Source of the DNA: Flavobacteriales bacterium
Lineage (GTDB): Bacteria > Bacteroidota > Bacteroidia > Flavobacteriales_E > Vicingaceae
Assembly: GCA_013359255.1 (NCBI GenBank)
Contig: JABWCF010000014.1
Coordinates: 1-64,000 of the forward strand
DNA length: 64,000 nt
Direction of reading: 5' to 3'
Positions 18,001 through 25,913 of the stretch are shown here, in pieces. Every line of letters begins with the position of its first letter. The first letter of the stretch is position 1. The position numbers and the translations under genes are program-made. Below the pieces are notes generated by a model that was not told the origin of the DNA, searched no databases, and saw nothing but the letters and a program-made list of their open reading frames with translations.

Positions 18001-18419
18001 CTAATGTAACCGAAAGATTAACTTTATATACCGAATTAGATTCATTAAAAACTGAAGAAGAACTTCAAGTATTTTCTGCAAAATTGTGCGACAGATTTGG
18101 GCTACTCCCCAATGCTACTAAAGAACTTTTAGATACCATAAGGCTTAGGTGGATAGCTGAAAATATAGGTTTTGAAAAGGTTGTATTAAAACAAAGTAAA
18201 TTGCTCGGATATTTCATTTCAGATGCCCATTCAGGGTATTATCAATCTGAAAAGTTTGGTAAAATATTGCAACTTATTCAACGCAGCGATACCTGCCAAG
18301 TAAAAGAAAAAAATAACAAATTGTACTTGATATTCAACAATAAGATTGAATCTATTAATGAAGCACTAAATCACATTTCAGATTTAAATAGTCAATTACA
18401 ATTAGAAATGGTGGTGTAA
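15066..18419 (+). CDS. mfd: transcription-repair coupling factor Mfd
   Basis: This 1117-aa protein has the full Mfd length. The N-terminal UvrB-homology modules are followed by the RNA-polymerase-interaction domain (CarD-like, beginning near residue 430 at GDFITHIDHGVG). A RecG-like translocase comes next, with Walker A GDVGFGKTE (about 583-591), a DEEQ box and the TATPIPRTL motif, then the C-terminal TRCF domain. Mfd removes RNA polymerase stalled at DNA damage and recruits UvrA. The gene begins at an ATG a few nucleotides after the preceding terminator and ends 2 nt from a convergent lipoprotein gene. Confidence 0.97.
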   Translation: MNLQEIFQKVKELSAFKTLLSALQGKHSAKVFIKGLAGASDTLIASVAYTLLKGEHIFILNDKEEAAYFFNDLQQLLPEHSVVFFPSSFKRPYQTEETENANVLQRAEVLNTLQHHRNTLVVSYPKALSEKVVTRKTIQQNTLKISVNEKINISFITEILNEYSFERTDFVIEPGQFSIRGGIVDIFSFSNEEPYRIEFFGDEVESIRTFNPLDQLSISKLEEAYILPNIQQKFSEERRQLFLEFISTNAFVWIKDTELSADTIHTEFEKVCKLYEEVKNNTVRHLIPSELFANKNEFLEQLISKKTIEIGSRNFFKDSLEINFYTGRQPVFNKNFELLAENLKINSEQKIYNLLLTPNIKQYERLNAIFESTDQSVQLHALELNLREGFVFHDIKTAFYTDHQIFNRFHKFNLKSTAGVSKIITLKELNNLSPGDFITHIDHGVGKFSGLEKIDFNGKQQESIRILYKNGDILYVSIHSLHKISKYVGKDGSEPTLDKLGSGSWNKVKQKTKKKVKEIAFDLISLYAKRKATKGFFFSPDNYLMKELEASFIYEDTPDQHKATLDVKKDMEAEYPMDRLVCGDVGFGKTEIAIRSAFKAVCDSKQVAILVPTTILALQHFKTFTDRLSDFPCTVDYLNRFKSTKQQKETLKKVAEGKIDILIGTHRLLGNDVKFKDLGLLIIDEEQKFGVGAKDKIKTLKVNVDTLTLTATPIPRTLQFSLMNARDLSVINTPPPNRQPIQTEVHGFNEEIIRDAIAYEISRGGQVFFINNRIQNIIEITGMLQRLCPDTRILYAHGQMNGDELEEKMLAFVNGDYDVLVSTTIIESGLDIPNANTIIINEAHMFGLSDLHQMRGRVGRSNKKAFCFLLAPPLSVLTNEARKRLQAIEQFSDLGSGFQISMRDLDIRGAGNILGAEQSGFISEIGFDMYQKIIQEAIKELKENEFKELYVEELKQTNYVSDCAIECDLEILIPDQYVSNVTERLTLYTELDSLKTEEELQVFSAKLCDRFGLLPNATKELLDTIRLRWIAENIGFEKVVLKQSKLLGYFISDAHSGYYQSEKFGKILQLIQRSDTCQVKEKNNKLYLIFNNKIESINEALNHISDLNSQLQLEMVV

Positions 18420-18421
18420 AA

Positions 18422-19243
18422 TTATTGCGTATTCTTCTTCATATTGAATTCATACCTGTCATTTGCCACACCCTGTAGATCAAAAATATTTGTAATTTTT
18501 ATAACTCCATAATTCCCAGAACTTGTTTTCGCAATTATTATATCGTTGGGTTGAATATTATTTACAATTTGAAGTTTGGTTCCTGAGTTAAATGCATCAA
18601 CCGTAGAAATATTGGTAGCATTCGCATAATCAAATCCGTTAAACCGAACAAATTGAGTAGATGAACCGGAGTTCCATGAACGAGCTAATATAGAGTCGGT
18701 GGGAATAGTATCAAAATCTTGTATATCGCGTAAATTGGGTATCGCTGTAAGAATTAGTTGGGGAGTTCCTGTTTCAATATCAAAAGCGTCTAATTCGCCA
18801 GAGTGAGTAGAATAAAAATAATGCCCTGTTGTTTCTGTTAAAAGAATAGGTGTATTTTCTATAGGGTCAACTATAATGGTTCTTGCAGATGTTCCTACAT
18901 TGCCTTCTTGGTCGTAGGCATTGAATATAATAATAATGCTTTTTCCTGCCCAAGACTCGGGTACTTTAAATTCGAAGGTGTAATTGAATTTTTTTACAGC
19001 GGGAGAGATAAGGGTATCTTTTAAAAAGACCTGACTGGCCCCCGGTTCTTTATAATGTATTTTAAAATTTACAAGCGGAAATTCCGACTCTGCTTTTATT
19101 CCAAATGAAATGATTTTATCTACGGCTGTGTATATATGAATGGCAGCGGGGTCAATAAAAACCATTACGTCTTTGGTTTTATCTTTTTTACACCCCGAAA
19201 AAATAAAAAGTACAATAGTAAAAAGTAGGAATGTGTTTTTCAT
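18422..19243 (-). CDS. hypothetical lipoprotein with Ig-like fold
   Basis: This 273-aa protein has a short signal and the lipobox FSGC (C18), followed by KKDK. The first half (about 25-130) looks like a beta-sandwich describing ordered stimulus segments (GNVGTSARTI), as in Ig-like repeats of Bacteroidota surface lipoproteins. The second half is a separate beta-rich domain I do not recognise. It is convergent with mfd (2-nt gap) and monocistronic. Function unknown. Confidence 0.7.
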   Translation of the reverse strand: MKNTFLLFTIVLFIFSGCKKDKTKDVMVFIDPAAIHIYTAVDKIISFGIKAESEFPLVNFKIHYKEPGASQVFLKDTLISPAVKKFNYTFEFKVPESWAGKSIIIIFNAYDQEGNVGTSARTIIVDPIENTPILLTETTGHYFYSTHSGELDAFDIETGTPQLILTAIPNLRDIQDFDTIPTDSILARSWNSGSSTQFVRFNGFDYANATNISTVDAFNSGTKLQIVNNIQPNDIIIAKTSSGNYGVIKITNIFDLQGVANDRYEFNMKKNTQ

Positions 19244-19274
19244 ACAAAAATTTTAAGATGCATAAAATTACAAA

Positions 19275-19308
19275 TAAAAAACCCCCGCATAGCAGCGAGG
19301 GTTTTTTG
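19275..19308. terminator. bidirectional hairpin terminator
   Basis: Stem arms 19282-19288 and 19295-19301 enclose a 6-nt loop. An A-run precedes it and a T-run follows, so it can terminate in both directions. It closes the leftward barrel/lipoprotein pair ending at 19324, before the next leftward gene starts at 19243. Confidence 0.75.
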
Positions 19309-19323
19309 TTGAAAAATAAAAAT

Positions 19324-19743
19324 TTATTTAGTTTTTACTTTAAAGGCTTTTGCTCTCAAAGTAATGGTTTCTTGTTTGCCTAAAAACATTTGATCTGTTT
19401 TAGTTTCAAACGAAATAGGCAAAAGAAAATCTGCATCAGGTTTTGAGCTCAGTGCATCATACAACGCATTGTTGTAGCCTCTGTTATTACCAATAGGTAA
19501 AGCAAATCCGGTTTGAGATACAGCTGCACCCGCAGTGTATCTTCTGCCACCATAGGGCATGCCCATCACGTATGATTGGGTTGCCGTTCCCGTAACTTCT
19601 CCGATGTACTCAAGATCTTGCATTTGGAAAAGAACCTGCACATTGATAGGTGCTACAGGTACACTTTTCTTATACATAGTACATGAAGAAATGAACAGAA
19701 CAACTGCCCCTAAGATGGTTAGTTTTAAAATATGTTTCTTCAT
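19324..19743 (-). CDS. small hypothetical lipoprotein
   Basis: This 139-aa protein has a signal peptide and lipobox ISSC (C21). The C-terminal half contains NNALYDALSSKPDADFLLPI, a pattern seen in small Bacteroidota lipoproteins with a TRL-like or DUF6567-like fold; I am not certain of the family. It is encoded 22 nt downstream of the outer-membrane barrel gene and followed by a strong hairpin terminator, so the two probably form a dedicated pair. Confidence 0.65.
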   Translation of the reverse strand: MKKHILKLTILGAVVLFISSCTMYKKSVPVAPINVQVLFQMQDLEYIGEVTGTATQSYVMGMPYGGRRYTAGAAVSQTGFALPIGNNRGYNNALYDALSSKPDADFLLPISFETKTDQMFLGKQETITLRAKAFKVKTK

Positions 19744-19765
19744 TACCGTACAGTTTTAGGTTAAA

Positions 19766-20698
19766 TTAGTTTAATTGAGCAGAACTTCCACCATTGTTTT
19801 TAGTTCCGAAATAAATGTTTAGGCAAACTCTAACATTGTTGTTAGTGTCCATGTTAAACATTTTTCTTTTCAACTCTTTATACTGTCCGTTGTTTACTGT
19901 GGCATTACCACCTACACCAAAAGTAGAAGTAGGGTCGTTATCTGTTGTGTAATATTCAACATCCCAACTAACTGATGAAGGCGTGCTTCCTGGAGGAAGA
20001 TTTAAGTAGTATTCTTCGTTATGCTTGGTTTTGTTTCCAAGTTTCCATTTTGCATTCCATCCATATTCTAAACCAATAGAAATTGGAAGTTGAGCAACGA
20101 AAATGTTAAAACCAATGATACCACCTAGGCCAATAATTTTATTTTTGGTAGTAGCGGTATGGTCAAATAAATCACCGTTTGTAAACTCAGCTTTCTCATG
20201 CATTACATCTTTTCCGAAACCTAAGTATAAATCACTTCCTGCATATACATCAAAAATGTTTGATGTGCCAAAGTGATACTCGATACCCGGAACAATGATG
20301 TACTCTCTTTCGCTGTTTTTGTACTCGTAAGCAGCTCCCCATGGTTGAGTAGTACCGCCAGTGCTCCAACCGGAATTAAATGTGGTAGAGTCTAAAGTGG
20401 TTCCCGACATTTTATCTACAGTTTGATAAAGTCTTAAACCGCCTCTTACAGCTAAGTTGTCAGAAAGGAAATATTTGAAAGTTAATAAATCACCTCTGCC
20501 AAGTAAGTTAAATATCTTAAGCCCAGCGGCAGAGTCGGCTGGAGATTTAAGATCGATTCCAAACGTTAATGCCATGTCGCCCGCTTGTGGTCTTGCACTT
20601 AGGGGTACATTTACATCTTCGTTAGTCCTAGTGGAAATTTGGGCAAATGTGGATAAACCCATTCCAAAGGCTGTAACAATAAGTAGTAACTTCTTCAT
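19766..20698 (-). CDS. outer-membrane beta-barrel protein
   Basis: Starting at the ATG at 20698 (310 aa) gives a clean signal peptide (MKKLLLIVTAFGMGLSTFA). The mature protein has alternating hydrophobic and polar strands, aromatic girdles and loop segments rich in D/N/G/T, typical of a roughly 8-12-strand barrel. Phrases such as YHFGTSNIFDVYAGSDLYLGF are characteristic of porin-family proteins. Ligand unknown. It is followed 22 nt later by a lipoprotein gene, possibly its partner. Confidence 0.75.
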   Translation of the reverse strand: MKKLLLIVTAFGMGLSTFAQISTRTNEDVNVPLSARPQAGDMALTFGIDLKSPADSAAGLKIFNLLGRGDLLTFKYFLSDNLAVRGGLRLYQTVDKMSGTTLDSTTFNSGWSTGGTTQPWGAAYEYKNSEREYIIVPGIEYHFGTSNIFDVYAGSDLYLGFGKDVMHEKAEFTNGDLFDHTATTKNKIIGLGGIIGFNIFVAQLPISIGLEYGWNAKWKLGNKTKHNEEYYLNLPPGSTPSSVSWDVEYYTTDNDPTSTFGVGGNATVNNGQYKELKRKMFNMDTNNNVRVCLNIYFGTKNNGGSSAQLN

Positions 20699-20847
20699 AG
20701 TTTTTGTTTTGGTTAGACTAAAATTTTGCGACAAAAATATGAATACTTTTAATAAAACAAGCTAAATAGGTTTTTTTGCATAAAAATAATGCAAACATTA
20801 TAGTGTTGATAAAATATAGAAGATAAGTAATTATACGTAGGTCAAAA

Positions 20848-21462
20848 CTAAAATAAACCGTGTATCTCAGCATCTATTTTTTCAATAATTTTTCCTAAAT
20901 CTTCTTTTTTTTCAGGAAATTTATTTTCATCAATATCAATAATAAGAAGTTTTCCTCGGTCGTATGTAGAAATCCATGCTTCGTATCTTTCGTGCAGTCT
21001 TTTTAAATAATCTATTCTTATGCTTTCTTCGTAATCTCGTCCTCTTTTTTGAATTTGTTCTACAAGGGTTGGAACGGAAGCTCTTAGGTAAATTAGCAAA
21101 TCGGGTGGAGGAATAGAAGACTCTAACAATTTGAATAATGAAAAATAAGTTTCAAAATCGCGGGTAGTCATTAAACCCATAGCATGTAGGTTAGGAGCAA
21201 AAATGTATGCATCTTCGTAAATAGTACGGTCTTGAATGGCATTTTTGCCTTTTTCTCTGAACTCTTGAATTTTTCCGAAACGTGCATTTAAAAAGAATAC
21301 CTGAAGATTAAACGACCATCGCTGCATGTCGTTATAAAAATCATTTAAATAGGGGTTTTCGTCTGCATCTTCAAAGTGGGCCTCCCATTGGTAATGTTTT
21401 GATAAAAGAGTGGCGAGGGTCGTTTTTCCTGAGCCAATATTTCCGGCAATTGCAATGTGCAT
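20848..21462 (-). CDS. deoxynucleoside kinase
   Basis: This 204-aa protein has the dNK fold. The P-loop is GNIGSGKTT (about residues 7-15), a DRTIYED segment matches the ERS/DRS-type motif near residue 99, and RGRDYEE near residue 140 resembles the lid. It phosphorylates deoxynucleosides for salvage, in the dGK/dCK/dAK group; the preferred base cannot be read from sequence. It is a single gene upstream of the outer-membrane barrel unit, facing left, with no obvious partner. Confidence 0.88.
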   Translation of the reverse strand: MHIAIAGNIGSGKTTLATLLSKHYQWEAHFEDADENPYLNDFYNDMQRWSFNLQVFFLNARFGKIQEFREKGKNAIQDRTIYEDAYIFAPNLHAMGLMTTRDFETYFSLFKLLESSIPPPDLLIYLRASVPTLVEQIQKRGRDYEESIRIDYLKRLHERYEAWISTYDRGKLLIIDIDENKFPEKKEDLGKIIEKIDAEIHGLF

Positions 21463-21546
21463 AGTCTTTTTGTTTAGGTCGTCTAAATTACAAATTATGT
21501 TTGCTTATACAAGAAAGAGTAAATATTTTTGGTAAGTAATCTTAAT

Positions 21547-22338
21547 TTAGGGATTATCTGAGGTATCGAATAATAGAACACTTTGGGTAGTGAGCAAGTA
21601 CTTTCTTTGTTTTTCTAATCTGCAATCAATACTGTTTTTTTCAAGAGGTTCGGAAATAATATCGAGTGTTTTTAAGTGATAGCGATAAAATCGGTTTTCT
21701 TTTACGTAAAGTATTTCGTTTTCTATGGGTTGAAATTTTTTAATTTGCAAAATAGGAATAGTTTTAATGTATGCTCCAAAAATATCAAATACAAGAATTC
21801 CGGATTCAGGATTGTTTACAAATAAAAGATTGTTATACTCCTGCATAAAGGTAGGTTGCAAATTAATGCCTGTGGTTTGCACAAGATTTGGAGTGTTTAC
21901 GGTTACCGAAAGGTTTTCATTTAAACGTATCAGGCGAAACTGTAGTGCATCGTAAAGCCAAATGCCATTTTGATAAGAAGAGGCAACAAGAGTTGTCATT
22001 TCCATTCCCTGTTGTTGCATGTTTATGGGTTCCCCATTTAAGGATAAGGTATTGTCTAAAAAAAGAAGAGTAGAAAAATCACTAAAGAAAACGAGTATTT
22101 TGTATGGGTTTGAAACATCAAGACCTGTTACTTTTCCGTACTTGTTCGTGCTAAAGAAGTAAAGTTTTTCTCCGTTTTTGTTGTACTTTACGATATGGTT
22201 TTTTTCAATGGTGTATAGGTTGCCAAGGTGGTCGGTAGTAAAGCTTTCTGTTTGCACAGAAATTTCTTGTACGGATACGGGTTGTGCATAAAGGATGAGT
22301 GTGAAAAGAGTGGCAATAAGAAAACAGAAAAATCTCAT
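21547..22338 (-). CDS. exported beta-propeller-like hypothetical protein
   Basis: This 263-aa protein has a signal peptide (about residues 1-18, ending ILYAQ). It then has repeated 40-residue beta units with DHLGNLYTIEKNHIVKYNKNGE-like strands, of which only short pieces are regular, resembling an NHL/SMP-30-like propeller. Its ATG overlaps the stop of the upstream GH3-family gene by 4 nt (ATGA), so translation is coupled. Function unknown; periplasmic or outer-membrane location inferred. Confidence 0.7.
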   Translation of the reverse strand: MRFFCFLIATLFTLILYAQPVSVQEISVQTESFTTDHLGNLYTIEKNHIVKYNKNGEKLYFFSTNKYGKVTGLDVSNPYKILVFFSDFSTLLFLDNTLSLNGEPINMQQQGMEMTTLVASSYQNGIWLYDALQFRLIRLNENLSVTVNTPNLVQTTGINLQPTFMQEYNNLLFVNNPESGILVFDIFGAYIKTIPILQIKKFQPIENEILYVKENRFYRYHLKTLDIISEPLEKNSIDCRLEKQRKYLLTTQSVLLFDTSDNP

Positions 22339-23855
22339 GGGTTTATTTTCATAAAAGTTTGAATGGAATCTATGTATTTTCGGTCATTAGAAAGTTTAGG
22401 CACTTTATTTTGCCCTCCTAATTTTCCTCTTTGTTTCATCCATTCATAAAACGTGCCATTAGGTAACATTCTTACAATTGGTTTTTGCAGAATATAGTTG
22501 CCATATCGTTTCGCTTCGTAGTCAGAATTAATAGCTTTAAGGCTATTATCAAGTACTTCAATAAAGAAATGAATGTCATTTGGATTTTCCTTAAATTCTA
22601 TGAGCCACTCGTGAGCCCCCGCTTCTTTATTTTTTAAAAATACAGGAGCCACCGTATAATCGGTAACTATGGCATTTGTTTTTTGACAAGCTGCAAGGAG
22701 GGCTTTTTCAGCATTATCAATCATCACTTCTTCGCCAAAGACATTTAAAAAATGTTTGGTTCTTCCTGATATGGTAATTCGATAGGGATTTAACGAAGTA
22801 AATTGTACGGTGTCTCCAATTTTATATCTCCACAGGCCTCCGTTAGTTGAAATGAGCATGGCATAGTTTACATTTTTTTCTACCTCTTGTAATGAAATTA
22901 CTTTTGGATTTTCTGATGTGTATTCGCTAACCGGAATAAATTCGTAGAAAATTCCGTAGTCTAGCATTAGTAAAAGTTCTTTGGAGTGAACGGTGTCTTG
23001 TATTCCAAAAAAACCCTCCGAAGCATTGTAGGTTTCCAAAAAACTCATGTAGGGCGAAGAAATGATGTTTTTGAATTGTTCCAGGTAGGGCGTAAACGAA
23101 ACTCCCCCATGAAAAAACACTTCGAGGTTTGGCCATATTTCCGAAATATCGTTTTTGCCTTTTATTTCAAGTACCTTGTTAAGTATTACTAAAGCCCAAG
23201 AGGGCACTCCTGTAATGCTGGTTACATTTTCGTTGCTTGTAAAAGCGGCTATTTTTTCTATTTTTTCTTCCCAGTTTTCCATTAATGCGATGGATTGTTC
23301 CGGAGTGCTAAGCATATCTGCCCAAAAAGGCAGGTTTTTTATGATGATGGCTGATAAATCGCCATAATATGATTCTCGGTTGAACTGGTTTATTTGTCGG
23401 CTGCCACCTATGGCTAACGACTTTCCTTGAAAGATTTTTGTAGAAGGATTGTTGAAGCAATAAATTGAAAGCATGTCTTTTCCTGCTTTAAACTGGCATT
23501 CTTCTAGTGCTTCGCGGGTTACAGGAATAAACTTGCTTTTATCGTTTGTAGTTCCCGATGATTTGGCAAACCATTTTACTTCTCCTGGCCAAAGTAAATT
23601 TTTTTCACCTTGCTTTAATCGAACCACATATTGCTTTATATCTTCATAATCCTGAAGTGGAACGCGTGAAGAGAAGTGTGCGTAGTTTTTGATTTCGTGG
23701 TATTTATACTTGTTTCCCCATTCGGTATTTGAGGCGGTTGTAATTAATTTCTGAAATACTTCTTGCTGCACTTCATGAGGATATTTCATAAACAGTTCAA
23801 TCTGATGAATTCTTTTTTTCATCAGCCAAGAAATAAAAGAGTTTATGATGGGCAT
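22335..23855 (-). CDS. GH3-family acyl-adenylate-forming enzyme
   Basis: This 506-aa protein matches the GH3 family (named for plant auxin-responsive genes). It has the N-terminal helical segment, the nucleotide-binding KSSGTTNDKSKFIP motif (about residue 94), TGVPSWAL near residue 214, and the C-terminal NVFGEEVM segment. GH3 enzymes adenylate a carboxylate and usually conjugate it to an amino acid. In Bacteroidota the substrates are not known and no auxin role should be inferred. Downstream, a propeller-like gene overlaps by 4 nt. Confidence 0.88.
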   Translation of the reverse strand: MPIINSFISWLMKKRIHQIELFMKYPHEVQQEVFQKLITTASNTEWGNKYKYHEIKNYAHFSSRVPLQDYEDIKQYVVRLKQGEKNLLWPGEVKWFAKSSGTTNDKSKFIPVTREALEECQFKAGKDMLSIYCFNNPSTKIFQGKSLAIGGSRQINQFNRESYYGDLSAIIIKNLPFWADMLSTPEQSIALMENWEEKIEKIAAFTSNENVTSITGVPSWALVILNKVLEIKGKNDISEIWPNLEVFFHGGVSFTPYLEQFKNIISSPYMSFLETYNASEGFFGIQDTVHSKELLLMLDYGIFYEFIPVSEYTSENPKVISLQEVEKNVNYAMLISTNGGLWRYKIGDTVQFTSLNPYRITISGRTKHFLNVFGEEVMIDNAEKALLAACQKTNAIVTDYTVAPVFLKNKEAGAHEWLIEFKENPNDIHFFIEVLDNSLKAINSDYEAKRYGNYILQKPIVRMLPNGTFYEWMKQRGKLGGQNKVPKLSNDRKYIDSIQTFMKINP

Positions 23856-23895
23856 GTAATCTTAGTTATTGATTCCGTAAAGATACCGAATTTAC

Positions 23896-25518
23896 TTAAA
23901 TTTTATCGGATAATGCTTTTACTTTTTTATGTAAAAAAAAGAATTCGATTTCTTCGGCACTTTTTGTATTGAAGGTGAATTTTTTGGTAAGTCCTCCTTT
24001 TTGAGCCGAATAAATTCCGTATTGCACATCTTCCAATCCATCAATATGATGAGCATCCGGATTAATGGATATTAATACCTCTTTTTCCATAGCGTAATAA
24101 ATCCATTTCCAATCAATATCCAATCGGTAAGGATTTGCGTTTAGTTCAATTATCACATCGTTTGCAGCACATGCATCTATTATTTTTTTGTAATGCAGCG
24201 GATATCCTTCTCTTGATAAAAGCAGTCGGCCACTGGGATGGCCGAGAATATTCGTGAATGGGTTTTCTATGGCTTTTATGATGCGTTCGGTTGCTTTTGT
24301 TTCGTCCATTTTTAGTGCAGAGTGAACAGAGGCTATTATAAAATCGAACAATGAAAGTATTTCTGTGGGATAATCTAACTGGCCGTTTGGTAATATGTCA
24401 CTTTCTATTCCTTTAAAAATTTTAAAAGGAGAAAGTTGGTTGTTTAATTCTTCTATTTCTTTTAATTGTTTTAGTATGGCGTCAGGTTTTAATCCGTTAG
24501 CATACACCGCTGTTTGAGAGTGGTCGCTGATGCCAATGTAATGGTACCCTAATTCTCTGCACCGGTTTGCCATTTCTTTTATGGTATGTATGCCATCGCT
24601 GTATGTAGTATGGTTATGGAGTATTCCTTTTAGGTGTTGGGTTTCTACAATTTCTGAGGCAGAGTGTTTTTTTTGCCATTCAAATTCGTTTTCGCCTTCT
24701 CGCATTGGTGGTATAATGTATTCCAATCCGTTTTTGGCATATATTTCTGTTTCACTCAGTAATTCGCAATGCTTGGTGTTTATATGAGTGAGGTGTTTTG
24801 GATGTGCGGTAAGTTTAAGCAGGTAGTATTCAAATTCTTCAGGCTTGCAAAAGTGTAGTTTAAAATCAATATCAAAGGGAGGTTCTTCATTGTTAAATTC
24901 ATTGAATTTTTCGGCACCTATAAGAAATTCTGCTTTCTCTATTACATTGCACATTCTTCGTAGTTCACCAACGCTGGACACAAGTTGGATTTGGTGTTTT
25001 GTTTTAAGATGGGTAACAAATTCTTCGGCTATTTCCTTAATTGATGCAAAGAGGTATTTTCTTTGTACGGAGAGAAGAAATTTAATCTTTTCTAAAATTT
25101 CGTTTTGGGATTTTTCTCCGAATCCTTTTAGTGTAATAAGTCGATTTTCGTTACAAGCGTAAACCAGTTCTCCAATACTTTCTACTCCTAATGCTTTCCA
25201 AATTATGGCTACTTTTTTGGGGCCTAATCCTTTTATTTTTAAAATTTCTAATAAACCGGGAGGAGTGGTGTTTACCAAATGCTGAAGTTCGGAAAAAGTA
25301 TGGTGTAATTTAATTTCTTGTATAGTTTCTAAAATACCTTTTCCTATTCCTTCTATATTTAAAATTTCGTTTTCAGGAAGTGAAAGAATTTCTTTTGGAT
25401 ATTTATTGATTTTAAAAGCAGCATTTGCAAATGCTTTTGCTTTAAAGGGGTTTAAGTTGTGAAGTTCTATTAGTTTTGAAAAAAGAGATAGAAGTTCGGA
25501 AAGCTCTTTATTACTCAT
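23896..25518 (-). CDS. polX: PolX-type protein with degenerate polymerase palm and intact PHP domain
   Basis: This 540-aa protein follows the PolX layout: an 8-kDa HhH-containing domain (about 1-90), an HhH thumb/finger region (GLGPKK near residue 101), the palm (about 150-290) and a C-terminal PHP domain (about 299-535). In the palm, the family motif GSxRR...GDIDxL reads GELRRMCNVIEKAEFLI, so the two metal-binding aspartates are replaced by K and E. A later DID (about 217) may retain the third carboxylate. The PHP metal motifs (HNHTTYSDG, SDHS, NPDAH) are intact. It probably cannot polymerise DNA but could keep 3'-5' exonuclease or phosphoesterase activity. Confidence 0.85.
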   Translation of the reverse strand: MSNKELSELLSLFSKLIELHNLNPFKAKAFANAAFKINKYPKEILSLPENEILNIEGIGKGILETIQEIKLHHTFSELQHLVNTTPPGLLEILKIKGLGPKKVAIIWKALGVESIGELVYACNENRLITLKGFGEKSQNEILEKIKFLLSVQRKYLFASIKEIAEEFVTHLKTKHQIQLVSSVGELRRMCNVIEKAEFLIGAEKFNEFNNEEPPFDIDFKLHFCKPEEFEYYLLKLTAHPKHLTHINTKHCELLSETEIYAKNGLEYIIPPMREGENEFEWQKKHSASEIVETQHLKGILHNHTTYSDGIHTIKEMANRCRELGYHYIGISDHSQTAVYANGLKPDAILKQLKEIEELNNQLSPFKIFKGIESDILPNGQLDYPTEILSLFDFIIASVHSALKMDETKATERIIKAIENPFTNILGHPSGRLLLSREGYPLHYKKIIDACAANDVIIELNANPYRLDIDWKWIYYAMEKEVLISINPDAHHIDGLEDVQYGIYSAQKGGLTKKFTFNTKSAEEIEFFFLHKKVKALSDKI

Positions 25519-25522
25519 GTTT

Positions 25523-25909
25523 CTATTTTCTCTTAAGTGATTTGAGCCAGTTTATGGCTTCTTTTTCGTCAGTAAACATTTTAGTGGGCATAGAAGGTCT
25601 TTGAATATTAATAAAAAAGTTTACAATGATTTTGTGTGCTAAAGATTGCACTACAAAAGCCTGTGCAATTTTATTTTCTGAAATTTCCTTTTCAGTCGAT
25701 TTTTCTCTTGCTTCTTTTGAGATATGAGCGTCTTTCCCCGCAATAAAAAGTAAATAATAATTTTTGTCTTCGGCTAATTTTTTATTGAAATCTTTCATTT
25801 CTAAAAGATCTTCTTCTTCGATTGATGCAGAGTCTTTAATTTGAACTTTTATTATATCGTCCTCGAGTTTGTAAATAAGGGCTTTGTTGTTTTCAAAATC
25901 TGCTTTCAT
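25523..25909 (-). CDS. STAS/SpoIIAA-like small protein
   Basis: The ATG at 25909 gives 128 aa; a longer frame would run into the end of the sortase gene. The protein alternates beta strands and helices (YYLLFIAGKDAHIS) and ends in FTDEKEAINWLK, the tail typical of SpoIIAA/STAS-like folds with a final helix. Such domains bind partners in signalling or sit in the cytoplasm as single modules. It begins 4 nt after the PorU-type gene and ends 4 nt before polX, so all three may share a transcript. Function unknown. Confidence 0.65.
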   Translation of the reverse strand: MKADFENNKALIYKLEDDIIKVQIKDSASIEEEDLLEMKDFNKKLAEDKNYYLLFIAGKDAHISKEAREKSTEKEISENKIAQAFVVQSLAHKIIVNFFINIQRPSMPTKMFTDEKEAINWLKSLKRK

Positions 25910-25913
25910 GCGG

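Noticed and set aside
22335-23855. Plant-hormone function for the GH3-family gene
   Set aside because: Family name only; bacterial members have no demonstrated auxin role.
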